From IMG/VR virus record IMGVR_UViG_3300045996_001016, positions 1 to 29,709 of that record: a DNA stretch of 29,709 nucleotides; one strand, given 5' to 3'. The translations under genes were made by a program, and so were the position numbers. Under the pieces are notes generated by a model that was given only the letters and a program-made list of their open reading frames with translations, searched no databases and was not told the origin of the DNA. This DNA is from a virus. Of the stretch, positions 8,714 through 15,583 are shown in pieces. Positions within the stretch are counted from its first letter, which is position 1, and every line of letters starts with the position of its first letter.

Positions 8714-9001
8714 TCAGGAATCCAGCGGGTGACGCACGGCGCCGATCGGGACCACGACGATGTCGCCGTCCAGGAAGGCGATCGACAGTTGCCCCCCCCT
8801 CTGTACGGTCCAGCAGCCGCGGATCGTCTTGTTCTTCAGCACGTTCACGTACTCGGCGAGGTGGCCGTTGTCGACGCACAGCCCGCCGTTGTCCTTGTGC
8901 AGGTTGATCACTGCGCCCTCGGCCGCGTCGATCACACCGGTGAGTTGGGCCGAGGCTGGCCCTGCCAGGCCCATCAACAGGGTCAGCACAAAATGCTTCA
9001 T
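8714..9001 (-). CDS. Small secreted protein between terL and portal
   Basis: 95 aa with a clear Sec signal peptide, MKHFVLTLLMGLAGPASA, cleaved before Gln19. The mature part is about 77 residues with two cysteines (C42 and C63) that could form a disulfide. A ribosome site (GTAGGAGT) precedes ATG 9001. It does not resemble a head protein, yet it lies in the packaging and head cluster. It may be a superinfection-exclusion or periplasmic effector carried as a moron, but that is inference. Family not recognised. Confidence 0.7.
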   Translation of the reverse strand: MKHFVLTLLMGLAGPASAQLTGVIDAAEGAVINLHKDNGGLCVDNGHLAEYVNVLKNKTIRGCWTVQRGGQLSIAFLDGDIVVVPIGAVRHPLDS

Positions 9002-9010
9002 GGGGAACTC

Positions 9011-10348
9011 CTACGAGTAGCGCTGGCGGTTGCGGAAAGCTTGCGTCTCGGCCGCCTTGACGTGGCCGGGCACGGCGTCAATGCCGAGTGCGAGGTAGCG
9101 GAACGAGTCCGCGGCGTGGCTTGCCCAGTCATGCACCGGGCGGTCGTGAAACGTCTTCAGCTTCTCGTCCCACTCGCGGCGATAGGCCTTGAGTGCGTCG
9201 ATGCCCTTTGCGCACTTCTGCGCGTCGAACCAGCAGCGCGGCAGGATGGTTCGCACGGCGTTGATGCCGTCCGCCACCAAGACGCGCTCCGCTCCGCTCG
9301 CCTTGAGCACACGCACGTTGAGGTTCAAGCCCTGCAGCGTCTCTGTGCGGCTGCGGTTGGTCTGAAGCTCCTTCGCCTCGGCGTCGTGCGGCAGGATGTG
9401 TTCGCCGTAGGCGTATGGCTTCTTGTGCAGCTCGCCGGCGTACCAAGCCAGCGGCTGTCCGCTGTTCTCGATGTAGTCGATGATGTGGATCTCGTGGCCC
9501 ACGATCTGGAAGAACCAGATGACCGTCGAGTCGCTGAGCCCCAAGTCCCACGACGTGTGGACCAGTGCGGTCGGGTCGTACGGCACCGAGCGGAACCGGC
9601 CTTGGCTCTCCGCATCGCGCATCATCCGGCCGTAGTAGCTGCCGACGATTGCCGCGTCCCAGTCGCAGAGGTACTCCTGTGCGAACAGCGCGTCGCCGTC
9701 TTCCGGGCCGTACTCCGCTTGATATTCCAGCCGCTCCTTCTCGAGCGCCTCAGCCGTCATCGCACCGGTCTTGGTCGCCGGCAGCCTCTCCACGAACCAG
9801 TCAGGGTCGTTCTTGTGCGCCTCGTACATGCGGTGCACGTGGTTCTTGCCGCGCACCGTGGTGATGAACACCGCCCACCCACCGTTGTCCAGCAGGATCG
9901 GGCGAAGGTAGGCCCATGCGCTCGGGTCAGCCAGCGCCCATTCCGACGCGGTCACGCCGATCGGCGGGCTGCCCACGAGGCTGTTGTACCGATCCGAGCC
10001 AACCAGTTGCCATGTCGACCCGTTGCGGAACCGGATGAACATGTCCTGCGATCGTTTGGTCTCGCAGATCGCGTCTGGGAACGCTTCGTCGATGCGCCGG
10101 ATGCCGGTGCGCGGATTCACCGCTTCCCAGACGCTCTTTCGGGCCTGGGCGTACTCGGGCAGCATGTGCCAGTAGTTGCCAACCCGCTGCATCGCCTGCG
10201 TGGCCGCCCAGTGCAAGCACACGTCGTCCTTGCCGGCGCGGCGATGCCACAACAGCAGGGCGCGCCTCACGCCACTTTCGAGCGCCGTCCAGGCCGGTAG
10301 TTGGTAGGCCCGCGGAGCCCAGTTGTTTGGCAGGACCAGTTCAGGCAT
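9011..10348 (-). CDS. terL: Terminase large subunit
   Basis: 445 aa. The N-terminal ATPase has a variant Walker A, HRRAGKD at 35-41 (Lys40), and a Walker B-like IGVTASEW ending in Glu136. The C-terminal nuclease half has SWDLG (Asp268), HDAEAKE (Asp322) and HAADSFRY (Asp414), the three acidic positions of the RNase H-like TerL nuclease. It cuts concatemeric DNA and drives it through the portal. The start overlaps the end of terS by 8 bases, the usual coupling of the two subunits. Confidence 0.92.
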   Translation of the reverse strand: MPELVLPNNWAPRAYQLPAWTALESGVRRALLLWHRRAGKDDVCLHWAATQAMQRVGNYWHMLPEYAQARKSVWEAVNPRTGIRRIDEAFPDAICETKRSQDMFIRFRNGSTWQLVGSDRYNSLVGSPPIGVTASEWALADPSAWAYLRPILLDNGGWAVFITTVRGKNHVHRMYEAHKNDPDWFVERLPATKTGAMTAEALEKERLEYQAEYGPEDGDALFAQEYLCDWDAAIVGSYYGRMMRDAESQGRFRSVPYDPTALVHTSWDLGLSDSTVIWFFQIVGHEIHIIDYIENSGQPLAWYAGELHKKPYAYGEHILPHDAEAKELQTNRSRTETLQGLNLNVRVLKASGAERVLVADGINAVRTILPRCWFDAQKCAKGIDALKAYRREWDEKLKTFHDRPVHDWASHAADSFRYLALGIDAVPGHVKAAETQAFRNRQRYS

Positions 10349-10853
10349 CGCCGCCGAACCTGCGCACCACCACTGTCAGCGGCCCGCCTTCCGCCCCGCT
10401 CAGTTCCGTCTTGTCTGTGAACATGCCAAGGTGACGTCCGAGCAGTTCGAGCGCCTTGACCTTGTCGTGCTTCTTGAGCTTGAGCGAGCCGCCGGTGGCG
10501 CTTGTGGTCTCACTCACCTCAGCGACTTGCATCGCCTGATCGTCGGTCAGCGTGGCCGAATCCTTCAGCACAACGCCGCCCGGGCCCCACGTCATCACGT
10601 CACGCGGGTCACCAAAGGCCACTCTGGCGATTTCCTTGAGCACACGGTCCTGCGTGATCTCCGTGCGCACTGAGCGAACCTGCTGCGCTGCAGCAATTGC
10701 TGAGGCGATTTCGGGTTTCTTGAGGTTCTCGAACCCTGTCGCACCAGCGGTCTTCTCGCTGTAGCCGGCCCGGATCGCAGCCTGTGTTGCGTTCAGGTCG
10801 ATCAGGTACTCGCGGACGAAGGCCTCTTGCTTCGCCGTCAACTTCCCGGACAC
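10341..10853 (-). CDS. terS: Terminase small subunit (Terminase_2 type)
   Basis: 170 aa. The N-terminal LTAKQEAFVREYLIDLNATQ, then AAIRAGYS and a short helix (GFENLKKPEIASAI), is the HTH-like signature of the Terminase_2 family. The central ITQDRVLKEIARVAFGDPRD segment is also typical. It recognises the packaging site and recruits TerL. It sits immediately before terL with an 8-base overlap and 2 bases after the 65-aa gene. Confidence 0.9.
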   Translation of the reverse strand: MSGKLTAKQEAFVREYLIDLNATQAAIRAGYSEKTAGATGFENLKKPEIASAIAAAQQVRSVRTEITQDRVLKEIARVAFGDPRDVMTWGPGGVVLKDSATLTDDQAMQVAEVSETTSATGGSLKLKKHDKVKALELLGRHLGMFTDKTELSGAEGGPLTVVVRRFGGDA

Positions 10854-10855
10854 GT

Positions 10856-11053
10856 TCAGTCCTCTTCCGCCTCACGCAACGGCCGCATGTCACGCTGGTT
10901 GCGGATGCGATGGAGGATGGCGTCTGCGACCCTCTGGCCGGTTTGCAGGCCGTGCAGGTGCTCTGCGGCCTTCAGGATGGCGGCGAAGCGGTTGCCGTTG
11001 GTGGGGATGTCGCCCAGCTTGGGGTGACAGATGTGTTGGTCGTCGAGGTTCAT
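10856..11053 (-). CDS. Small protein, unknown
   Basis: 65 aa from ATG 11053 (MNLDDQHICHPKLGDIPTNG). A GGAGG lies about 10 bases upstream and the start overlaps the previous stop as ATGA. The frame is open much further upstream, but that part only shadows the neighbouring genes. The C-terminal half is predicted helical and charged (RVADAILHRIRNQRDMRPLR). It sits between the phosphoesterase block and terS. No family recognised. Confidence 0.65.
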   Translation of the reverse strand: MNLDDQHICHPKLGDIPTNGNRFAAILKAAEHLHGLQTGQRVADAILHRIRNQRDMRPLREAEED

Positions 11054-11241
11054 TGGTCTTCGCCCTCCGCTTGGGGTCGGTCTTCGAGTTCTGCGTCTTC
11101 GAACCTGACCACGTTGATGTGGCCGTCCTGCTCGCAGCTTTTGTAGCCCTCTGGCCATTTGCCGAGGAATGGGACGTGCTGGCCGACGAGGTTGGCGTAC
11201 CACATGCGCGGATCGCGGCAGCCGGTGATGCGCAGCCTCAT
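11050..11241 (-). CDS. Small protein, unknown
   Basis: 63 aa from ATG 11241 (MRLRITGCRDPRMWYANLVG). GGAGG is 8 bases upstream, and ATGA overlaps occur at both ends. The sequence has a 'GQxVPFLGKWPEGYKSCEQDG' pattern, as if it were a small beta-barrel or SH3-like fold, and an acidic tail (DAELEDRPQAEGED). Function unknown. Confidence 0.65.
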   Translation of the reverse strand: MRLRITGCRDPRMWYANLVGQHVPFLGKWPEGYKSCEQDGHINVVRFEDAELEDRPQAEGEDQ

Positions 11242-12416
11242 GCGACCGCCTCCAACATGCCGACGTCGCACCGGTGGCGCTCGATCTCGCCGTGCTCGCG
11301 GTGGTGAACGATGCAGCGCATGTCCCGGCCGGCGCGGTAGCCGTGGCCAGCCGCGTGGGCGTCTGAGGCGGCCAAGGTGCGGAAGGTCTCAACCGTCACG
11401 CCGGGGAATTCCTTGACGCTGCTGTGATGGACATGACCGCAGTACCAGTGCCGGTGCTTGGTCTGCCCCCAGTCTTCGGCGCGGTCGCAAGCCATGACGC
11501 CAGGCAGTTGCTCCACCTTGGATTGGTGTCCGTGCGCCGAGCCGATCAAAACCTTTCCGAAGCGGAAGAACCAGTGCGCGGCCGGCGATAGGTCCACCTC
11601 GACACGCGGCTCGTTCTCGAAGTAGGCGGCGATGGTGAAGGCCAGGGCCCAGCTTGCCTGTGGATCGTGGTTGCCAGCTACGAAGCGGACCACGACGCGT
11701 GCATGCTTCTCCAGCGCACGCAGGATGCAGTGCCGGAAGGTTTCGATGCCGATCTGCAGTACGTGAACGAAGCGGCTGTCAACGTCGAGCTGGTGCTTGT
11801 GCGCTGGCGTCTGGTTGCTCTGGTCGTTGGCGTGGAAGATGTCGCCCAAAGGCAGGATGACGGCGGTGGAGGCGGCCGGCGCGCACGACACCAGGCGGTC
11901 CACGGCGCCAAGCGTTAGCCGGCGCGCGATCTTCAGGTCGAAGTCGTCCCCCACCTCCTTGGCCCACGCGTACATGCCGAAGTGAGGGTCGCCGAGCGGG
12001 TAGACGGCGAGCAGGTCGTCGCGCACCACCGCGGGAGCATTTGTCAGCGGCGCCATGCCAGCGACCTCGCGCGACAGTGCCTCAGTGGCAGCGCGCATCA
12101 GTTCCTCGCGCAGCTTGTCGTCAGGGTGCTGACGCTCCCACACCCGCTCAATCCCTCCGGGTCCGCGCTGAACGGTGACCTTCCCCATCTGGTAGCCAGG
12201 CGCCACGCCGTCATCGAAATGGCCCGGAGCGTGCCCCTGCCTGGCGCGCTCTGCCGCCGACTTCTTCCTCACGGACGCAACCACGCAGTCGACGGTGTTC
12301 TTCGCCACACCGAGCGCCTTGGCCGCCTTGCGCGCGCTTCCGTGCGTCTCGATGGCGTCCAAGACCTCAAGCTGCCGAACGGTGGCCCAGCTCCGGAGTT
12401 CGGCGTCGACCTTCAC
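11238..12416 (-). CDS. HTH-metallophosphoesterase fusion protein
   Basis: 392 aa from GTG 12416. This start overlaps the previous stop as GTGA and has GGAAGGCG upstream. Residues 17-50 form a helix-turn-helix (ETHGSARKAAKALGVAKNTV). The catalytic part has the five calcineurin-like phosphoesterase motifs in order: GDPHF 142-146, GDIFH 191-195, GNHD 248-251, HGH 295-297 and GHVHH 327-331, so the two-metal site looks intact. Such fusions are found near terminase and lysis genes in various phages. The substrate (nucleotide, nucleic acid or cyclic nucleotide) cannot be read from sequence. The HTH suggests action on, or recruitment to, DNA. Confidence 0.85.
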   Translation of the reverse strand: MKVDAELRSWATVRQLEVLDAIETHGSARKAAKALGVAKNTVDCVVASVRKKSAAERARQGHAPGHFDDGVAPGYQMGKVTVQRGPGGIERVWERQHPDDKLREELMRAATEALSREVAGMAPLTNAPAVVRDDLLAVYPLGDPHFGMYAWAKEVGDDFDLKIARRLTLGAVDRLVSCAPAASTAVILPLGDIFHANDQSNQTPAHKHQLDVDSRFVHVLQIGIETFRHCILRALEKHARVVVRFVAGNHDPQASWALAFTIAAYFENEPRVEVDLSPAAHWFFRFGKVLIGSAHGHQSKVEQLPGVMACDRAEDWGQTKHRHWYCGHVHHSSVKEFPGVTVETFRTLAASDAHAAGHGYRAGRDMRCIVHHREHGEIERHRCDVGMLEAVA

Positions 12417-12637
12417 TGCTTCGCCTTCCACTCGCCGCACCAGTCGGCTGGGTCTTGCTGCGCGTGGTCGCAGACGGAATCCTCACCGTCGTGATACCAC
12501 TGCTTCGGGAAGCGGCGGCACACGCCCCACTTCACCTGGTCGGTCGACTCGGTCTGGTCCACGAAGAAGCGACACGTCGCGCAGGTTGGCTGCGCCTCGT
12601 CCTTCTTGCGGCGGACGGTGACCGGCTTCTCGTTCAT
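12413..12637 (-). CDS. Small cysteine-rich protein
   Basis: 74 aa. Cysteines occur as CATCRFF, GVCRRFPK, SVCDHAQ and WCGEW, five in all, which suits one bound zinc or iron-sulfur site. The N-terminus is basic (RRKKDE). The ATG at 12637 and the stop both overlap neighbours by ATGA/GTGA. The CxxCxFF...CRRxP...W...C arrangement is common in small phage proteins of unknown role. Confidence 0.7.
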   Translation of the reverse strand: MNEKPVTVRRKKDEAQPTCATCRFFVDQTESTDQVKWGVCRRFPKQWYHDGEDSVCDHAQQDPADWCGEWKAKQ

Positions 12638-12717
12638 GTGCGCTTGCGCGGCGACGGGCCGATGACCAGGCCAAGCACGATGCCGATCAGCACCCAGACG
12701 ACATCGGCGGCGCTCAT
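12634..12717 (-). CDS. 27-aa membrane micropeptide
   Basis: ATG 12717 to TGA 12634 encodes 27 aa: a short acidic N-terminus (MSAADVVW), a hydrophobic helix (VLIGIVLGLVIG) and a basic tail (PSPRKRT). It should insert as N-out, C-in by the positive-inside rule. It bridges the end of the Rz gene and the start of the Cys-rich gene exactly, with an ATGA overlap at each end, which argues for a real, translationally coupled gene. Close to the lysis genes it could be a lysis accessory or antiholin-like peptide. Confidence 0.6.
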   Translation of the reverse strand: MSAADVVWVLIGIVLGLVIGPSPRKRT

Positions 12718-13223
12718 GGCTTCACCGATCCATCCGGTTGAGGCTGTCGCGTGACCTCGTAGGCTCGCTCGCAGGCGAGGCCGGCGATTCTGGCGTTGTC
12801 ATAAGCCTCAGCCAGTTCTCCCGCAGCACCGTCAGACCGGCCGAACACGTCTGCAAGCACCAGGCCGGGGCCGGCGGTTGTCTCGCCTCCGCCGGCAGCG
12901 GCGGGATGTTGGGCGGCCTGACCGGCGGCGGCTCTTGCGGCGTCGAGCAGGCGCTGATGAGCGCGGTCAGCAACACGGCGATCGGCTTCAGCATGCTGGC
13001 GAGCGAGTGATGCGACATGGGCGATCTCCTGTTGGGCTGCAACCCATTCGGCTTCCTGCTTTCGCTGTTCCGCCTCGGCACGGGCCATGGCTGCGGCGCG
13101 TCGCGCATTGATGCGTTCCAACTCGGCGTTCAGCCGCCAGCCGTTGACGGCCCAGCCGGCGCCGAACAGCGCCGCAGCGGCTGCAGCGCAGGCAGCCGAC
13201 TTGATCCACCACAGCGGCAGCAT
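12714..13223 (-). CDS. Rz: Inner-membrane spanin (Rz-like)
   Basis: 169 aa. One N-terminal transmembrane helix (about residues 7-28, IKSAACAAAAAALFGAGWAV), then a long A/E/Q/R-rich periplasmic coiled coil (RINARRAAAMARAEAEQRKQ and on). This is the topology of i-spanins, which pair with an outer-membrane lipoprotein to fuse the two membranes at the last step of lysis. The start is ATG 13223, 4 bases after the 73-aa gene. The Rz1 gene is nested inside it in another frame. Confidence 0.8.
   Translation of the reverse strand: MLPLWWIKSAACAAAAAALFGAGWAVNGWRLNAELERINARRAAAMARAEAEQRKQEAEWVAAQQEIAHVASLARQHAEADRRVADRAHQRLLDAARAAAGQAAQHPAAAGGGETTAGPGLVLADVFGRSDGAAGELAEAYDNARIAGLACERAYEVTRQPQPDGSVKP
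12722..13018 (-). CDS. Rz1: Outer-membrane spanin lipoprotein (Rz1-like), nested in Rz
   Basis: 98 aa from ATG 13018, with AGGAG 7 bases upstream. The signal sequence ends in a lipobox I-S-A-C (Cys24, LLTALISAC) and is followed at once by a proline-rich stretch, STPQEPPPVRPPNIPPLP, the hallmark of Rz1. The gene lies entirely within the Rz reading frame in a different frame, as in lambda. The mature protein is anchored to the inner face of the outer membrane and contacts the Rz C-terminus. Confidence 0.88.
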   Translation of the reverse strand: MSHHSLASMLKPIAVLLTALISACSTPQEPPPVRPPNIPPLPAEARQPPAPAWCLQTCSAGLTVLRENWLRLMTTPESPASPASEPTRSRDSLNRMDR

Positions 13224-13227
13224 TTGG

Positions 13228-13449
13228 CTATTCGCAGACCATCCGCTGAAACTCGTGCCACTCGACGATCACAGCGCGCATTGCGTCCAGATCGGCCTGA
13301 GCCTGCGCTGCTTCGTCAACGGCGAACTGCACGCGCTCTTGCGCACGGGTGACGACCTCTTGCGCCAAACGCTCTTGTTCGACCAAGGTCACCAACATGC
13401 GCCGCACGGCTGCGGCTGGCTTTGGCGGAACTTCGATGTAGTCTCGCAT
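13228..13449 (-). CDS. Small coiled-coil protein in the lysis cassette
   Basis: 73 aa from ATG 13449 (MRDYIEVPPKPAAAVRRMLV), preceded by GGGAGGTGACG. After a short P-rich start, nearly the whole protein is a predicted amphipathic helix rich in A, Q, E and V. No membrane segment or signal peptide. The longer open frame upstream only shadows the next gene. Role unknown. It is co-expressed with endolysin and spanins. Confidence 0.65.
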   Translation of the reverse strand: MRDYIEVPPKPAAAVRRMLVTLVEQERLAQEVVTRAQERVQFAVDEAAQAQADLDAMRAVIVEWHEFQRMVCE

Positions 13450-13451
13450 CG

Positions 13452-13619
13452 TCACCTCCCGACCGGGTAGGGGTTGATCTGCGGCATCGGCGTCAGCGCG
13501 CCAAGCGGGACCACGACGCCGTGGTGCTTGCAGGCGTACTCGACGGCCCGGCCGTGGTCGATGAATGGAACCGGCTGGCCGCGCGTCGGCACCACCAGCC
13601 ACGCGACGGGTTGTTCCAC
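13452..13619 (-). CDS. Small protein, unknown (GTG start)
   Basis: 55 aa from GTG 13619, beginning VEQPVAWLVVPTRGQPVPFI and ending PYPVGR. The 3' end supplies the GGGAGG ribosome site of the following gene, and its GTG follows the endolysin stop after 1 base, with GGAG close by. This tight fit supports it as a real gene. Contains one Cys and a His pair (ACKHHG). No family assigned. Confidence 0.5.
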   Translation of the reverse strand: MEQPVAWLVVPTRGQPVPFIDHGRAVEYACKHHGVVVPLGALTPMPQINPYPVGR

Positions 13620-13620
13620 G

Positions 13621-14034
13621 TCACTCCGGCAGCTTGCCGGCCTTCAGGTCTGAGATCGACAGGCCCGGGAGTTGGCAGTGCGCCATCTCGCGCATCGTTC
13701 GCCATCTGCCGGCCCACTCCAGCATGCAAGCCTCGGCGATGGCCCCGCAGCGCTTGAACAACGCCTCGTCGTTCCAGTCGGGCTTGCCGTGCACCAGCGG
13801 CACGAAGTCGAAGGCGACGCCGTAGTTGTGGAAGCTCTCGCCCGGCTTGGCGTTGGTGACCTTCTTGCCGGGGGCGGTCCGGCCCTGGGCGTACAGCATC
13901 GCCTGGCACTCGTGGTCTCGCAGGGTGCTCGTGATGAGGATGTCGATGCCCTCTGCCTTGCACTGGCGAACGAACTTCTCGCAGCGCGCGCGCGCCGTCG
14001 GCGTCAGGTCGGCAAGGTCACGGCTGTTGATCAC
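13621..14034 (-). CDS. Endolysin, L-alanyl-D-glutamate peptidase (M15/VanY-like, T5 type)
   Basis: 137 aa from GTG 14034, which follows GGAGGA at 7 bases. The same length as the T5 endolysin. Zinc site and active site of peptidase family M15 are present: SFHNYGVAFD (His69, Asp76) and MREMAH (Glu116, His119). It cleaves the L-Ala-D-Glu bond of the peptidoglycan stem peptide. No signal sequence, so release depends on the holin just upstream (17-base overlap). The upstream part of the open frame shadows the holin gene. Confidence 0.88.
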   Translation of the reverse strand: MINSRDLADLTPTARARCEKFVRQCKAEGIDILITSTLRDHECQAMLYAQGRTAPGKKVTNAKPGESFHNYGVAFDFVPLVHGKPDWNDEALFKRCGAIAEACMLEWAGRWRTMREMAHCQLPGLSISDLKAGKLPE

Positions 14035-14410
14035 GACCCACTCCTCCGACGAGCCCGCCGAAGCGCTTCTCGGCCCATACCTCGAACAGTCCGATGGCCC
14101 GAGTGCCCATGTGCCCAGACACCCCAACCAACGCCGCCGTCAATGGGCCGGGTGTTCCAGCCCACGCGCAGATCCAGAAGGCGATCAAGCCGGCGAAGGC
14201 ACTGGTAGCCAGCTCGCCGACGAGTTGCATGACGTTGTAGGCGCTGGCCTGGCCCGATCTAACCTTGGCGATCCATGAGACGAGGCCGCCGAGCAGCGCG
14301 ACGCCGAGCATGAAGCCGTACTGCCGCACTGGGTAGTCGAGGGGATCCTGATCTGCCGCTCGGCTCGCGAATGGCAGGCAGGCCACGATGGCGGCCAGTA
14401 GTCGTTTCAT
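14018..14410 (-). CDS. Holin, LydA/holin superfamily III-like
   Basis: 130 aa from ATG 14410 with GGGAGTCACG upstream. Hydrophobic segments are at about 3-18 (LLAAIVACLPFASRA, signal-like), 32-49, 66-84 and 86-99. The segment QLVGELATSAFAGLIAFWIC and then GVSGHMGTRAIGLFE match the LydA-type phage holin family. It is the first gene of the late operon and overlaps the endolysin start. It would form the lethal membrane lesion that times lysis. The N-terminal helix is unusual and could be cleaved. Confidence 0.75.
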   Translation of the reverse strand: MKRLLAAIVACLPFASRAADQDPLDYPVRQYGFMLGVALLGGLVSWIAKVRSGQASAYNVMQLVGELATSAFAGLIAFWICAWAGTPGPLTAALVGVSGHMGTRAIGLFEVWAEKRFGGLVGGVGRDQQP

Positions 14411-14420
14411 CGTGACTCCC

Positions 14421-14455
14421 AAACGAAAAAACCCGCGAGCGGTTGCTGGCGGGTT
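14421..14455 (-). terminator. Intrinsic terminator ahead of the late operon
   Basis: On the minus strand: AACCCGC, 12-base loop, GCGGGTT, then TTTTCGTTT. A 7-bp perfect stem with a U-tract, 11 bases before the holin ATG and about 80 bases downstream of the late promoter's start point. It ends the leftward early operon and would also stop transcripts from the late promoter unless they are antiterminated. Confidence 0.8.
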
Positions 14456-14471
14456 GTGTGCAGACACCTAT

Positions 14472-14521
14472 CCATCGAAGGATGGTGCGGTTGTTGTAAG
14501 TGCCGGGTACTTCTCTCCGGC
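14472..14521 (-). other. Structured leader with two hairpins between late promoter and terminator
   Basis: On the minus strand, GCCGG(10-base loop)CCGGC at 14521-14502 begins about 11 bases after the inferred start site, and CCATC-CTTC-GATGG lies at 14485-14472. Together with the terminator they occupy the leader RNA before holin. No coding frame of note is present between 14456 and 14598. These could be sites for an antitermination factor or act as an RNA element themselves. Confidence 0.5.
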
Positions 14522-14538
14522 TTTGTTCGCTGCTCGCG

Positions 14539-14568
14539 ACTATACGCTGTTTTGGTGAGTCTTGTAAA
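14539..14568 (-). promoter_or_regulatory. Sigma70-type late promoter
   Basis: Minus strand TTTACA (14568-14563), 18-bp spacer, TATAGT (14544-14539): five of six matches to each consensus box. It lies 31 bases past the stop of the last early-operon gene, in an otherwise AT-richer stretch, and points at the holin and all head genes. Inferred start site near 14532. Confidence 0.7.
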
Positions 14569-14598
14569 GAGTCTTCACAAGTACAGCGCTATACCGCA

Positions 14599-15573
14599 CT
14601 AGGTATCGCCTAGGGGAACTCCGTTGTGTTCGGTCCCATCCAGCAGCCGACCGGCGGTCTTCTTGCCGACCCTCACGGCCTCGCGGGCCATGTCGTACTT
14701 GCAGCGATCGAATGCGCCAAAGCCAGGCATGCCGCCGCCGGGTAGGCGTCGAAGGTCTGGCGCGCCAATCCACTCGCCGTGCTGCTTGAAAAGGAACGGC
14801 ACACCAGCTTCTGCGCACTGGTCGCGCAGGCTGCGGGCCCAGTCGGGGTGCATGGGGCGCGCGTTCCGGCCGGATTCGCCGCCGCAGATCACCCAGTGCA
14901 CAAGGGGAACGTGCGCGCCGAGTAGGGCTTGTCGCTTTCGCTCCGCGTACGCGCCGGCCGCCTTCGCTTCGTCTGGCGTCTTGAAGCGCGCATCCCAACG
15001 CCAGTGCGTTGGCCAGAGATAGCGAGAGACGTCGACCGGCCCGAGCATCGGCTCGATCGACAGGAACCTGACCTGCGCCGGCAGCGCCAGCAGTTTCGGG
15101 ATGTCGCGGTCCGCCTCTTCCTGGTTGACGACTGTTGCGCCGATCCAGACGTTGGGCCATGGCCTCGTGTCGCCAATCACCCAGGTCACGGGGAGCATGC
15201 CGCGAGCGTTGCCGATGCGCTTCGTGAGCAGCAGCCAGTCAAGGCGCGGCGTCGCAGCGATCAGAGCCCACAGGTCGTCGCGCCACTGCGGTGGCACCTC
15301 GTTGTCGAATACGTCTGCCAGCGAGGCACAGAAGACGCGGAAGCGGCGGCCTTCGCGCTCGGCCTGGGCGTTCCACTGCAGCGGCTTGCGCCAGTTGGCC
15401 TCGGAAGTTCGCCGGCGCGGCGCGCCCGGGCCCCAGTTGACAGCTTCGCCACCGCCGAAGCGGGCATTGCGCGCCTCGGCGTAGCAGTGGTCGCAGCCGG
15501 GCCCGACCTTCTGGCAGCCCTCCCACGGGTTGAACGTGTGGTCGGCCCATTCGATCTTCGTGTTCTCGCTCAT
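14599..15573 (-). CDS. Phage Gp37/Gp68-family protein (DUF5131)
   Basis: 324 aa from ATG 15573 (MSENTKIEWADHTFNPWEGC). The family signature is plain: KIEWADHTFNPWEGC, then a Cys20-x6-Cys27-x2-Cys30 (CQKVGPGCDHCYAE), a DWLLLTKR strand, WIGATV, and WVICGGESGRNARPMHPDW. The C-x6-C-x2-C cluster and TIM-barrel-like pattern suggest a radical-SAM-like or iron-sulfur protein. The substrate is not established to my knowledge. It is the last gene of the leftward early operon. The stop overlaps a CTAGG/CCTAG inverted repeat. Confidence 0.85.
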   Translation of the reverse strand: MSENTKIEWADHTFNPWEGCQKVGPGCDHCYAEARNARFGGGEAVNWGPGAPRRRTSEANWRKPLQWNAQAEREGRRFRVFCASLADVFDNEVPPQWRDDLWALIAATPRLDWLLLTKRIGNARGMLPVTWVIGDTRPWPNVWIGATVVNQEEADRDIPKLLALPAQVRFLSIEPMLGPVDVSRYLWPTHWRWDARFKTPDEAKAAGAYAERKRQALLGAHVPLVHWVICGGESGRNARPMHPDWARSLRDQCAEAGVPFLFKQHGEWIGAPDLRRLPGGGMPGFGAFDRCKYDMAREAVRVGKKTAGRLLDGTEHNGVPLGDT

Positions 15574-15583
15574 TGCCACCTCG

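Noticed and set aside
8591-10300. 569-codon plus-strand open frame opposite terL
   Set aside because: It mirrors terL, whose ATPase and nuclease motifs are unambiguous.
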